DNA of 64,000 bases from Sanderia malayensis (lineage: Eukaryota; Cnidaria; Scyphozoa; Semaeostomeae; Pelagiidae): the NCBI GenBank assembly GCA_013076295.1, contig RQOL01000658.1, positions 1,116,001-1,180,000 on the forward strand, given 5' to 3'. The notes beneath the pieces are model-generated. The model was not told the origin of the DNA, did no database searches, and saw nothing but the letters and a program-made list of their open reading frames with translations. The position numbers were made by a program, and so were the translations under genes. This document shows, one piece after another, positions 24,341-36,306 of this stretch (the first letter of the stretch is position 1; the number at the start of each line of letters is the position of its first letter).

Positions 24341-26132
24341 ACTACAAATTGCTTCTTTCGTCTTTTAACACATCTTAGTCTTCTTCAGTTATAACAATAG
24401 TTCAACTAAAATGTCTTACTGTTGACAGTAGCTGCAATAATGATAGATATATTGGTGGAAGTTGAGAACTTAGGCCATCTTATTTTAGTCCATTTTCAGG
24501 TGGTGACTTACGGGTGATGAGTTGAATTGGGCAGGGGCATTCCCTGGCACCCCAATTGATGCTCAAAGGGGCATGCAGGCATTCACCCAGAAAGAAAACA
24601 GTAATAATTTGATTAAACCCCAGCATAATTTTAAAAATTCCTAATATAATCATAAAAAATTTTGGAACTTAACAAGTTAAGTAGCTTAAAGGAATTCTCT
24701 AACATTTTTACATTTCAATCTCTAACATTTTATTTATTTATTTATTTATTTTTATTTCCAGTGAGACAGGCTGTAAAGAAGCTTTTGCTTAACTTTGTTG
24801 ATTACACTCTTTTCTTTTTATAAGAATAAACTTTATAAGAATAATGAGGCTCAAAATTCGTGAAATTTAAGAAAATTTTAAGAATATTGTCAGGCTCACG
24901 ATCTTGTGAAACTATCATTTTTAGCAGGCGCTTTTTATTTTTGAATTGGTGTGTTTTTCACAGGCAATGGTTTTAAATACACTCATCCAAATTTCGATGA
25001 AAGTGTCGATAAAATCTGTGCTACAGGAATTAAGGACTTATTCTGTTAGCCGTTGTAATAGTTATGCGTTTTGGCATTGATTATAATAATAGCAGTGTAT
25101 TGCCATATCCGTATTTTCTGCAGCGCTAAGAATAATTTAAGAATATTCAGAGGCTGAAAATAGGAAAAAATTAAGAATAATGAGGTTCAGCAAAAAATTA
25201 AGCATTCTTATAAAACAAAAAGAGTGTACTTTAAATAATGAATACATACATACATACATCCAATTCACACATACTTCATGCATAGAGCTGCATGTAACTT
25301 ATAAAATGACGTCAATATTATCATGAACTCCCAGCTCTCTCATGGGTTCAAAGAATGAGGGATTGTTAATGATCTCAGGCTAATAGTGTTTTTACTATAT
25401 ATTTAAACATGTTCTTGGGCGGAAACCACTGTATGATTGAATGTCAATAATGGAATGCCTAGGATAGATAACAATAAAGATGCAATTTTTAATAGATAAT
25501 GCGACCTGTAACCCCTGGCTTTAATTACACAAAATTGCATTGAAATTTCAATTGAGGACGGTATAATAAGACATTCCAAGCGTGGAAAAATCCTTTACTA
25601 CAAACAAAGTCCAACAGATTCATAAACAGGCTTAATCACTTGTCGACAAGACTTTGATGTAAACAATCCTGAATTATCGAAATCTTTGAAGATTGTTATA
25701 TTTTGTTGGTAAGTTTACACATTTATCGCTTGCATCTTATACTTCCTTTTCCCTTGCAAGAATTACCGATACGGACTGATGTTCAAGTGAAGTTGTTTAT
25801 TTACTCTGATTAAAGCTATAGATCACTCGTACATACGAAACTAACCTGATATAGAATCGAAACTATGTTTTTCTTAAAACTTATCGTGTTAACTTGGCTT
25901 TTTTATAAGTTTGTAAGGCGTGAAAGCTCTCCATCAGTCAATAAAATCCACAAGATTTTGATCTGCGAGCATCTTCACCCGCAGAAGAGATTGTTCCACC
26001 TCTCTTTAAGCGACCTACCAGTTTGATCTTTGTTGCGAAGCGACAAAGAAACGAAGCATTACTTATTTTGTAATTATGCTTTCCAAGGTAGCATGATGAA
26101 CATTTCTTTGTAGGCAGTTGAATTGCTGCAGA
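24341..26132. other. Spacer between TSC2 start and first VEGF-like gene
   Basis: Divergent 5' flanks of TSC2 (-) and the VEGF-like gene (+). Apart from the MITE at 24805-25226 and short ATTT and ATAC runs, I see no gene. A likely 3' splice site (tttctttgtag) at about 26113 lies just before the VEGF-like start, so a 5' UTR exon may lie in this spacer. Confidence 0.5.
24805..25226. mobile_element. 422-bp MITE, TA target duplication
   Basis: The ends 'cactcttttctttttataag' and its inverse at 25200-25226 pair with few mismatches. TA flanks both sides (24803-24804, 25227-25228). The interior repeats 'aagaataatgaggctc' phrases. A shorter relative lies at 31555-31680. TA targets suggest a Tc1/mariner-type origin. 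Confidence 0.75.
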
Positions 26133-26978
26133 ATGGAACACAGTGCGTGTCTGTTGGCACTTTTGTTTGCATACTGCAGTCTTTGCAAAGCCATGGACCC
26201 AGCATTTGCTAGCTTTGTATACTGTGGAGTTCAGAACTCCGTCTTGGTTGAAACCGACCCAAATCAACACAGGTATTTACCTTTTCTTACAAAGCTACCA
26301 CAGTGTGGAGGCTCCCCTGGACTACACAAACCGAGCGTAAAGAAATGCATCATGAAAACCTCACACAATGTTTCTTACAAAGTCAGGCGTCTGCCAGGCA
26401 TGCAAGTGGAAGTTATTACACTACAACAGCACACTTCATGTCAAAGTGCTTGTGTTTTGAGTGAAAAATCGTGCGACCTTCGTTATCAGAAGTGGAACAG
26501 TTATGATTGTCAATGTAAATGCAAGTACAAAAGTGAGCCAAAAGTATCACCATGTCGATTTCCACATTTTTGGAAGCAGACCACTTGTTCCTGTGCATGT
26601 CCCACATTGCCCCAAAAGTGTCCCCCAAAGACGGAATGGGACAAGGATCAGTGTAAGTGTACATGCACAAAGAGATACATAAATAGATGTGCAAAGAAGA
26701 ACATGCTTCTTCGACAAGAAGATTGCAGTTGTGTGCAGCCTATGGATAACAAATTGTTAAACAAATCACCATCGTCTGATGCAAGAAAAATTGACGGGAC
26801 TTGCAATGGTGTACCTGTCCCGGGTGTTATAATGGCAGTTGTGACAGAGTTTGCCATAATGTGTACGGTATTCTATTTCATCTATACAGACCGCCTTCCC
26901 AAAAGCTTGACAAATTGTCTGAAATGTAAACAAAAAAAGGCACCATCCAATGAAGAAGTTGAAGTATCAAATGTCTAA
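26133..26978 (+). CDS. Membrane-anchored PDGF/VEGF-like ligand, copy 1
   Basis: 281 residues in a single coding exon. A signal peptide (about 1-20) precedes a VEGF-like cystine-knot domain (about 30-107). YCGVQ matches the first knot cysteine of VEGF, QCGG the CGG of CGGCC, and LQQHTSC the FLQHxxC strand, with an N-glycosylation site at Asn79. Then come cysteine clusters of the VEGF-C/silk type (CQCKC, CSCAC, CKCTC, CSC, about 114-200), a transmembrane segment (about 230-251) and a short basic tail ending SNV, a class I PDZ-ligand pattern. Known VEGFs are secreted dimers signalling through receptor tyrosine kinases. Here the cysteines equivalent to human C51, C60 and C61 are missing, so the usual inter-chain disulfides cannot form. 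The start ATG was chosen because its paralogue shares MEH at this point. Confidence 0.85.
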   Translation: MEHSACLLALLFAYCSLCKAMDPAFASFVYCGVQNSVLVETDPNQHRYLPFLTKLPQCGGSPGLHKPSVKKCIMKTSHNVSYKVRRLPGMQVEVITLQQHTSCQSACVLSEKSCDLRYQKWNSYDCQCKCKYKSEPKVSPCRFPHFWKQTTCSCACPTLPQKCPPKTEWDKDQCKCTCTKRYINRCAKKNMLLRQEDCSCVQPMDNKLLNKSPSSDARKIDGTCNGVPVPGVIMAVVTEFAIMCTVFYFIYTDRLPKSLTNCLKCKQKKAPSNEEVEVSNV

Positions 26979-28129
26979 ATATGTATTACATATTGACAGC
27001 AATTCTTCATCGTTCTTTGAACAGGCAAATAGATATTACAAGATCATGGGTTCGACTCTCGTGACGTTCGTAGGCTCGAGCCTGGTGGTAAAAGAATAAA
27101 TCGAATAATACTTATAATGTTGCTGCACAAATTCTTGCACGAGATGAAGGTAGCAGGCTTTCGGAGTTTCCTGGCTTGACATTTGTTTACGTTCATCGTT
27201 CATTGCAGTGTTGCAGATCCTACAACCATTTGTGATTAACAAAATATTATTTAGTTTAGATGCAAAAGAAAATGTCTGGGATGATCCAACTGCATTCTTG
27301 AAAAAACTCCTGTGATAGGAAGGATAAGTATAACCAGTAAATTTCCAAAACATCTTGCATAAATATATTAATGAATTTTTAATTAACAGTAATTAACACA
27401 AAAGCATTTTAATTAACATTAACAGAAACGTTATAGAAAAAACTTTCAACAGAAAAAATTATACATTACGGACAAAAGAGTCTCTTGCATTTCTTTTGTA
27501 ATAATTTAAAACTGGCAAACCAACTTGCAATACCTTTTTGAAATCATTGCGTTGTCTTGCAATTATTTTTCAAAGTTCTTATAACGGACGCAGCATCAGT
27601 TGTGCTGGATCACTTGTTGATAAAAAAAAGTGCGGACAATTTTTCCCAACTTCTTTGTAGAACCTTTAGATTATAGGACGCTGTTTGCTTTCAAGCATGC
27701 ACCACAGCCTCTCGCAAGGTAAGAATGCACAACTAACGATATTGAACTCTGAATATCATAATATATCAAAGCTCTCCAGAAGTGAGTGGTCAGGAAGTTT
27801 CAAGCAAATCGTTGACTCTTGATACTGAAATAGGCTTTTCCGAGCCTGTAAAATAAAAAATCCAGTAAAGATGAATATCACGTCACAACGAATGTTTTGT
27901 GCCTATGAACCCTGGCGAAAGATTTCGCTACAAAAATGTCCGTATCGTGATTATCAAGTTTTGGATCGATCTCACACCACTCACAAGCTTTGTATTATGT
28001 GCATAGTGACATCTCAATGTAACTAACTCGTACGAAATGAACTTCGATCAGGCTCATCTTGATGTGGACCTAGATCATCCCCAGGATTGACTTCACAATT
28101 CCTCTAAATTCGAGGGAAAACATAGCGAA

Positions 28130-28277
28130 GCAGTGGATAAAATTTTGATGTGAAGAAACGTCCCTGAAAATGGCGTGGTGTATAAAAGTTCACCATTGGT
28201 AAAGGGCATGGCGTCTAAAAATTATCTTTGTCCCCCCTGCCCCCCCCCACTCCTTCGGGGCTGGTGCCGCCACTGAC
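28130..28277 (-). repeat. Dispersed repeat with hAT-like end
   Basis: Inverse orientation relative to 23815-23940. It ends 'ctggtgccgccactg', the complement of CAGTGGCGGCACCAG, a typical hAT terminal sequence, and includes a C-run and 'gggcatggcg' phrases. The short plus-strand frame across it (28228-28533) is not a gene. Confidence 0.6.
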
Positions 28278-29099
28278 CTCACTAAAAAGAACTACATCAA
28301 AAACCCTCCTAACTCATGCTTTCCTAGGATGTATCTGCTTCACCACTACCACTCCTTATGTCACTGCTTTCATAATCACACATTTTGTTTACTCAAGTAT
28401 AATAACAAATAATTCCGAATGCATACCAGAATCAATGCCAACTTCATTGCTCTGTGTCAATTCTGTGCCATCCAAACAACTGATAATCCATTCACACTGT
28501 AACTCGTCGTTCATTCTACAAAATCATGGATAACATCATCAAACAAACTTATTATAGAGGAACAGGTAGGCAAGCAGAGTTTATGAATGAAACTTAAAAC
28601 ATAACCATTTATCAAGCAAAAGAGACGTGAATACAGCAACAAAAGTGATGTATTCAATCAACTTATATATAGTGTCATAAGTCCTGGTCTATGGAAGTTG
28701 TAAAGATCTGACGTATTGATCTCTAAAGGTGGGCAGGTGTGCGCAAGTTAACACTGCGCAGACTTTTTCGAAAATATTTTTGTCTGTAGAGTAATTTTCA
28801 ATATCGTGGGAATTCTTTGGCCCAGTGATGAGAAAGGACTGGTGCACAAGACAACATTGTTTGGGGTTATGGGGGGGGGGTAGGATTCTGCTCACAGGTA
28901 GCAAGGTATGCAGAAGCATAGCATTATCCAATGAAATTTTCAGGTGCCCCAGGACTTTTGTCCCCTATTGTAGCATTCTCAAACAAAGCATATCCTTCTC
29001 CAAGAATATGAGGACCACAATGTTTAAGAATACGAGGGCCACTAGTTTCAAAATTTAAATAAATAATAAATTAGGTATTGGGCTAAAATATTGGTGTAC

Positions 29100-30442
29100 C
29101 TTATCAGAACCTTGCCATTCTTGTAAATTTGCAATGATTTTATCTGGCCAAATTCTGATACTATATTTTCTAGTTCCTAAAACCCAATAAAAAATACAAT
29201 AAAAGATCAGCCCCTCTCAGCAAAATCCAACATTTGACAATCACTGCATTAGACGAAGGATGATTAAACACAAAAAAATTTACCTCAATCTGTGTATTTA
29301 ATACCCTGTCTATGACAATGCAATTTTCCGAGTTATCAATGCCCTGAAGAACATAAATAGCATGTGAATCGCAAATATAATAATTAACAAAAAATATAAT
29401 TTGTGAAGATTGTACAGCAATATTTAGAAACCTTTAATATGTCTGTATGAAGCTCGTTTAATTCTGTGTCATTTTCCTTCACTATTGGGTCACTTGAAGC
29501 TTTGCTTGAGAATTCATCTTCAAGATCATCACACTCTTTATCCAGAGATGGACTTGGTGCCTTGAAATAAAATAACAGACAAATATTTGAAGACTTGGTG
29601 GGATAAATGAAAAAGCACAAGTAGACATTTTTTCATAAGAAAGTGCTTTTCAGAGCAGTAATCAAACTTTCTTAGCAATTTCCCAGTTTCTAGTAAGTTA
29701 TTACAATTTATTAATTTTAATTACGTCAAATTCACCTACTTCGAAATTAGGTTCCAAATTTCTCTCTTCTGTATGCTGGTTTTGTTCTTGGTAACAAGGA
29801 CCAGTTGGGCTGGTTCTGGTATGTAAAATAATGTCAAACAAAACTACTTCCATACTATATATCATCAGCTCAGTTGAGTTGATAAATATCAAGAATAATT
29901 TTGCAAAAATTAAACAAATTCATGAAAACCTTGGCACAACCAGAGATGGCCAATCCAGGTCAGAAAGCTTTTTTGAGTTTGACAAAAACTAAAAAAATAA
30001 AATAGACAATGACAAAAACCGATTAGATATGTTTCTGGCTGGTGGAAATTCAGCGGATTTGAAAGGTAGATAGAAATACAGGAACTAAAAAAACCTAGAT
30101 AATAGTTGCTTGTGGTTATCTATCGCTTACACTTTCTAATTTCGTACGCCTAGCTGCCTGTGCTTCAATTCTTTGAACTGTTGGTAACAATGACTCTTTC
30201 GAAACACGTCCTCTACCTCTGCCAAGTGGCCTGGCTGTAGCGAGGCCATCATTTTGACTTACAGAAATCTTTTCAATGTCGGGTATGGACATTTTGTTAA
30301 TATCTATGGTTGCCTTCCCACGTCCCTTTAAGCATAGCGACACAGGTTTGTTTGGTAGACGACTTGTATTGTTGAGTTCTATATACGTTAAACAAGCATC
30401 GTAGTCTGAAACCTCTTTCCAATTTCTCCATCTCGACGCCAT
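29100..30442 (-). CDS. Unrecognised protein with RRM-like segment, partial
   Basis: Six exons with joining phases: 30131-30442, 29930-29988, 29740-29815, 29432-29560, 29284-29343 and 29100-29176. They read from an ATG through about 236 residues. The first exon encodes 104 residues including a GRGRGR stretch, an arginine-glycine patch of the sort methylated in germline or RNA-binding proteins. The middle is acidic and serine-rich. The last two exons read CIVIDRVL...LENIVSEFGQIKSLQIY...GKVLI, which has the beta-alpha-beta pattern that opens an RRM. The rest of the domain should follow further left. A possible continuation in phase is the minus-strand frame at 27036-27219, which opens with an acceptor and ends in a stop, but it does not look like the second half of an RRM. 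Family unknown, function not inferred. Confidence 0.65.
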
Positions 30443-31554
30443 GTCGCTTCAAGTCAAGTCAAAAAAGTAGGCCAGCCAGGCCAGGCCATGTGGCCAGATC
30501 AGGTCAGGTCAGGGTAGGTTATTTTAAATCCCCCAAGGGGGACACGGTAAGGGGCAAGGGTCCCAGTGGCTAAACGCCCTCCTACTTCACTTTGAACCCC
30601 ACCCACAATATGGCAATGCAATATGACAATATGGCAATATGGCAATGCAAATGGGAACAAAAGATTAAGCGATTTCAAGTTATTTTTAATTCCTTTCGGG
30701 TTGCACAGGTATTGAAAATGGATAACACACCCCTTGGGTGGAAACAGAAAGAAACATGCAATGTCAGTTGTCATGTTGTAAAACGCGGATTAATCTTTTC
30801 CGGTGAAAGCAAATATGACGTTTTTAAGCAATGACGTAGGACAGATAGTCATTCCGTCATTGTCAGACAACTATCTCCTGGAAAGAACTTTGTCATGGTG
30901 TCATTTCTAGTAAAAGAAAGAGCACAGCTTTCGGTTTCGTTCCAAAGCGTTTTCTTGGAAAATTTTTTATATTTTCTTTTTTATTTTGTTTGTGCTTTCG
31001 GGAAACGGAACCAATTCTTATCGTTCATTCATGTCGATTTGTAAGGATATTGAGTCGATCATAAAATCAATGAAATCTAAGAATAATTTAAGAATAAAAC
31101 CACTACAATTTTTTGTTTGTATTTGACCTCTCTCACAAACGAAAATAATCGCTCATTCGGTTACTGAAGAATACGTCAGAATAAATTTAGGCTCGAATTT
31201 GGGAGTATTTTTGTAAGGAAGGCCAAAATTGATCTCGATAAAAGCTTAACCCACAGTAAAAAAAACAATTGTTGGAGCTAAAACGAGACTTTGAGAGCGA
31301 AATCTATCATTTTATTGATTACAACATCCATTGTCAGCCAAGGATGCAATATATCACGTACATCATTTGCATGCGTCATGAACTCTCACACCTTTTTCAG
31401 ACTCATAATCGCATTCTTGACATTTGTAATCACAACAATTGTGCATGAAACTATCCGATTCAGGGGGTGCAGGAACGGGATTTTCAATCATTAACAAATA
31501 TTTGTGGTTTTTATGAAAAAAGAATTTAAAAGTATGTTATTGTATGAAAATAAA

Positions 31555-31680
31555 CACTTTTTAAAAGAATGTCTATAAGAATATCGAGGCTCAAAATTGC
31601 CAAAAAACAATGGAAATTTAAGAATAACAATGAAAAAAATCAAGGCTCAACATGAGTTAAGGTATTCTTATAAAAAAGTG
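31555..31680. mobile_element. 126-bp MITE related to 24805-25226
   Basis: Ends 'cactttttaaaagaatgtct' and 'ggtattcttataaaaaagtg' are imperfect inverted repeats, and the interior shares 'atcgaggctcaaaattgcc' with the larger element. The flanks have decayed. Confidence 0.65.
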
Positions 31681-32129
31681 TGCCTGAAAAACCGCGTCTG
31701 AGTTTCAATAGCTTGAACAATTTCTTTACCGACACATCATATTGGTTCGGTAATATTTCGAAATGAAATTCTATGCATGAAATCAAATATAATTATTTCC
31801 TATTTTTTCTCATGGTATTTCAAATATTAGCTATTATTTTTTAAATGACATTTCCTGTCATATACCCCCCTGAAAATATCTTCCCACGATACCTGAAACC
31901 AGATTGATTAAAACAATCAAAGCGGAACGGAGTTCAAAACTTTATTGCCATATTGCCGCTCGAAGCTCGCACCTTGATGACACATTAATAATACATGTCC
32001 TCTTACGATTACGAATCAAGCATTTACAGATTTCATTTCATTGCTTGTATGACACGGATTGTTGAAATCATTTATTATATACTTTAGAGGTAAGTTTTGT
32101 TCTGTTCACAGTAGATTAATTTCATCTTA

Positions 32130-32208
32130 GCTGAATTTTTGTTGTTAACTTGTAAATAGTAACAAAATTTTTTGCTGAATTTTTTTTGTTAACTTGTAAA
32201 TAGTAACA
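32130..32208 (+). repeat. Two-copy direct repeat
   Basis: 'gttaacttgtaaatagtaac' with its preceding 'gctgaattttt' occurs twice, 44 bp apart, in otherwise unremarkable sequence. Confidence 0.8.
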
Positions 32209-33114
32209 TGTACAGTAACTCGAAAGACGGCCTAGTGAGATGGCGAACGCGAAGTAATTTTTTCTGAAGTCTTTACTGTACCGCTTTGGATTAAATGGGT
32301 TGAGATTTCTAGTAAGGCGTGGTGAAATTGTCTGTAGTGTAGGTCAGTGAAAATACCAGTCAATCCACCACATATTAAACCGGGGAAGCTTTCTTCTACC
32401 CGTGTATTAATATTTTTTTCTTGACTTGACCTTGATCGATTTCCGCCAAACAAAGAAACTCGTGATTATTTCATTAATATATATTTGTGCTTCTGGCTTG
32501 GTTATCGCGGCAGTCATTCAAGATTTTATGTAGATAAATACATATCTAGGTAAGAGTTTTATGGCCATCGTATCGAAATAAATTTAGTCAGATCAAAGCA
32601 GTTCTGTTCATTTGAGATTTGCATATTTGAACAAAAGTTTGCACACCCTTGTTATTATGGCGTCTGGCAGTTGCCCAAGGTGTCGCCAAGGAAATTTGCA
32701 TAAAACTACACATTTTTTCGTGTAACTTGTATCGGGGCTTAGTACTAAGGTTTCTTAAATATTTGACTATTTTGATTCTAGTTTTTTATAAAGCAGTTTC
32801 TTATAAAAAAAATGCATTTAAATATGAAGGGAGTTACAATGACAAATTTTTGAACAGAAATAATTAAAAATTCCCATAGATTTTCAAGAATGAATTACTT
32901 GTGAAAGTAGTTTGGCTCCTTAGAAGACAGATAGCTGTCCAAAGTCACATCTAATAACGAAAGCATGAGACAACTAGGGCTTTGTGACTTGTGAGCAAGT
33001 ATATAAAACTTGATAATAATAGTGTGTCTTATGTAATTTTATAACCATATTTGTCTCTCCTTTTCTAGATTCAAAAGTCTAATAGCCTTGATCAAATTCA
33101 CAAATTTTTACAAA

Positions 33115-34215
33115 ATGGAACACAGAGCATGGATCTGGGTGTTGCTTTTCATTTTACACAAACACTCTACTTCAGCAGACACCCCATTTGCACCTAATGT
33201 TTACTGTGGGGTTCAGGACTCAGTCTTGGTTGAAACCGACCCAAATCAACATAGGTATTTACCTTTTATGACGAAGCTGAAACAGTGCGGGGGCTCTGCT
33301 GGACTACACAAACCGAGCATAAAGAAATGCATCATGAAAACCTCACAGAATGTTTCTTACAAAGTGAGGAACTTGCCAAGCATGCAAGTGGAAGTTATTA
33401 CACTACAACAGCACACTTCATGTCAAAGTGCTTGTGTTTTGAGTGAAAAATCTTGCGACCTTCGTTATCAGAAGTGGAACAGTTATGATTGCCAATGTAA
33501 ATGCAAGTACAAAAGTGAGCCGAAAGTATCACCATGTTCATCAGCACATATTTGGAAGCAGTCTACATGTTCCTGTGCATGTCCCACATTGCCCCAAAAG
33601 TGTCCCCCAAAGAAGGAATGGGACAAGGACCAATGCAAGTGTACATGCACAAAGAGATACATGAATAGATGTACAAGGAAGAACATGCTTCTTCGACAAG
33701 AAGATTGCAGCTGCGTGGAGCCATTACCTGGATCAACTGCTGCAAGTAATGCTGGAAAGAAGTGCAGTGGCATAGCTGCTTCAACTTTTGCTGTAGCCCT
33801 TGTCGTTGAATTCCTTGTCCTGGTCATCATGTTCTTTTTCATATATCGATGCTGTCTCTTCTTTGATCCAAAACTAGAACCAGTGGCCGACAGATCGATT
33901 TACAAGCAAAGAATGGAAAATACATGTCGTAAATGGAAAGAAATAGCCTTACGAAACAAAAAGAAAAGGCACTCAGAGGAAGCTCTGAAATCAAATCATG
34001 GTAATTTGGATATTAATTCGCATACTGTTGATGGCCCTACAAACGGTGCTGACACTTTAAATGATATGAAGGTTAATGACTCAGGGCGATATGATGAGCC
34101 ATATGCCTTTCATCGAGATAACAGTCAAAACACAAGCAATTATTATTACACTGATTCAGTTGGCTCTGACATTGAAATGGATGACAAGAGCAGTGGGCAA
34201 GTTACAATCGTGTAA
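33115..34215 (+). CDS. Membrane-anchored PDGF/VEGF-like ligand, copy 2, long tail
   Basis: 366 residues, single coding exon, about 90% identical to copy 1 through the ectodomain, including many silent sites. Order: signal peptide (about 1-20), VEGF-like domain (about 30-107), cysteine clusters (about 114-200), transmembrane segment (about 220-244), then a 120-residue cytoplasmic tail unlike that of copy 1. The tail has a basic stretch (KKKRH) and tyrosine motifs (YDEPY near 326-330, YYY near 343-345). It ends VTIV, a class I PDZ-ligand pattern. The cysteine losses of copy 1 are shared. The tail is long enough to act in signalling or scaffolding by the ligand-bearing cell, which is inference. 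The ATG at 33115 matches the start of copy 1; the frame is open nine codons further upstream without another ATG. Confidence 0.87.
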   Translation: MEHRAWIWVLLFILHKHSTSADTPFAPNVYCGVQDSVLVETDPNQHRYLPFMTKLKQCGGSAGLHKPSIKKCIMKTSQNVSYKVRNLPSMQVEVITLQQHTSCQSACVLSEKSCDLRYQKWNSYDCQCKCKYKSEPKVSPCSSAHIWKQSTCSCACPTLPQKCPPKKEWDKDQCKCTCTKRYMNRCTRKNMLLRQEDCSCVEPLPGSTAASNAGKKCSGIAASTFAVALVVEFLVLVIMFFFIYRCCLFFDPKLEPVADRSIYKQRMENTCRKWKEIALRNKKKRHSEEALKSNHGNLDINSHTVDGPTNGADTLNDMKVNDSGRYDEPYAFHRDNSQNTSNYYYTDSVGSDIEMDDKSSGQVTIV

Positions 34216-35157
34216 AGCCAGTGGTGCTCCTTTGTGACGTTCTTTTGTTCATTACAATTCACGTTTACCCAACTTCAGTTTCGCTGACAACTCGGTGGAA
34301 AGAGCAGGACGTTCTGCCAATCAAAGATCCATGAGATGTTTAGATAATTTTGTAATGCAATTAGAATGGTTTTTATGTTTTGCCTGACAATGAGTAGTTG
34401 GGTTTTATTATGCATGCATATTTAGTAGACTGACACTGCTTTTTAATTGAGGTTTGACAACTTTGAGAGGGACCTAAGGGCATTCCTTAAAATTCAGTCT
34501 ACATTGATTCAAACATTGTTTGGAAGGGCCCTTTTTTCAAAAATTTGGGTCTTAAGACAATTTGTCCCTGCGTATTTAACACCTGTAGGCAAGACTGAAT
34601 ATGCATTTACTTATATTTAACTTTTATATTCTTATTACTCTGAATTAATCTTCTTTGTCAATTAGGATGTTATGATGAATAGATAAATGGTATTTTTATC
34701 TCCTGTTGTTTGGGTTAACATTTTTGATAATTAACACATAATATAATTTATATTTGATATTTGCACAAAATTGAAAGACAATGAACGAGATCTTTATGAA
34801 TGATTACTCTGATAAATTATTTTTATGAAGCTGATGTTTACATATGGTAAGTGATTATCTTCATTACTAATAACATTTTATAATATATAGTTTAATACAT
34901 TTTATATATATGTAATATATATAAAGCAATTATTTGCAAGAATACTAGAAATAATAATAATAATAGAAATAATAATAATAATAGAAATGTGATATGGTGG
35001 ACAGGGGTGCAAATGAAGGGGGGAAGGTAAGCCCCCCAAAGATCTTACAACCCGGTCCCAGCTGCAATTTTTAATGGTAAAGTCGGTTCCGATCTGCCTG
35101 TGGAATTGAACTATTGTTAGAGTTGTACCAGTAATGTCTCTGCACTATATAAAGGCA
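34216..35157. other. 3' flank of VEGF-like copy 2
   Basis: Presumed 3' UTR and spacer, AT-rich, with an (aat)n microsatellite at about 34946-34987. No coding signal seen. Confidence 0.5.
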
Positions 35158-35165
35158 AGTGGAAT

Positions 35166-35618
35166 CAGGGTTGTCAGATTGAAATCTTCAAAATTCCCAA
35201 GTCGAGGCTCAAAAAATCCCGAAATCCATTGTTTTAAAAATAATATTCCCAAGGTCCAATTTTTTCTTTGGAAATGACGTCATTCATGCAAAATAGCAAA
35301 GATCCTGAGATTTCAGATTTCAGATTCTGAGATTTCAATTGTTTTTAAGTTTTCCGGTATCGCTGTTTACAATTTACCATCGTTTATAATTTTTCCAGTT
35401 ACCGCAATCTACAGCCGTTTCTGTTCATTTGTTCAGTTTGAATGACAATATGACTGGTTTTGTGAATGTTCAAACAAAGTAAAAAGTTTCCGATACACTT
35501 CTAAAATTCCCAAGAAAAATCCCAAGGTTTTTTTCGATAAAATAATTCCCAAGGAAAATCCCATCAGGTTCAAGAAATCCCAAGATCTTGGGATAAAATC
35601 CCAAGTCTGACAACCCTG
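35166..35618. mobile_element. 453-bp hAT-type MITE, perfect 8-bp target duplication
   Basis: It begins CAGGGTTGTCAGATTG and ends TCTGACAACCCTG. The 8-bp target AGTGGAAT is duplicated exactly at 35158-35165 and 35619-35626, inside the left end of the pogo-type MITE. The interior is rich in 'attcccaag' phrases in both orientations. No transposase fragment was seen. Confidence 0.9.
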
Positions 35619-36306
35619 AGTGGAATCCTGCTATAACGAGCCCCCCGTTTATAACGAGCTTCCCGCTGTTACGAAATAAAACTCCGGTCCCTTGGATTCT
35701 GGGAAGTAAATCCTACTGTGAATACACCATGTATAACGAACTTTCGCTATTACGAGCCAAACTTCCGATCCCCTCACCATAAATACCCTCGGTATAACAA
35801 ATTTTTTAGTTGAGTTTTTCAAGCTCTGGATGTGCTTCAAATATCGAGCCTTTTTTGTGCGTAAATAGGGAACGAAATGGGAGGAAGATAAATTTCCCTC
35901 GAAATTATATGACGTAGCAATGAGAAACAAAAAGGAACAAAAACATATCACTGATTTTTTTGTTTAACAGAGCAGAAAGAAATAAAAGTAGATAAAATAG
36001 AAATAGTAATGAAAAAATTGACATCAAGTGGTAATATCGACTTTGCTTTGTGATGTTTCATTGTTAAACATGTTTGAGCGTTTTTCCTGTTGCAATCTAT
36101 TAGAGCAATAACTGTTGTCATCCTGTAAACTGTTTTTTGGAACAACATAGTGTGCCACTTAAGCGCGAATACTTGAGGGGGGTCTAACAGACATTCTGGC
36201 CCATTTGTGCTTGGAATTCTTCATAAAGAAATGTCCCTTCTGTACAACGAGCCCCCGCTATTGCGAACTATTTTCTCGGTCCCTACAGAGTTCGTTATGG
36301 CGTGAT

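Larger units (their letters stand above)
30443..33114. other. Spacer before second VEGF-like gene; no gene supported
   Basis: Starts with a 'ggccaggcca'/'caggtcaggt' simple-sequence patch upstream of the RRM-like start. It contains a MITE (31555-31680) and a 44-bp-period duplication (32130-32208). A minus-strand open frame of about 85 codons at 32232-32480 looks protein-like in composition but has no start codon, splice partner or motif I recognise. A candidate splice acceptor (ccttttctag) at 33069 precedes the second ligand. Confidence 0.45.

Noticed and set aside
27036..27219. Possible last exon of the RRM-like gene
   Set aside because: Acceptor and phase fit, but the encoded residues do not continue an RRM and the frame runs into a B-box-like repeat.
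32232..32480. Minus-strand frame of about 85 codons with protein-like composition
   Set aside because: No ATG, no convincing splice borders and no recognised motif, so it is left as spacer.
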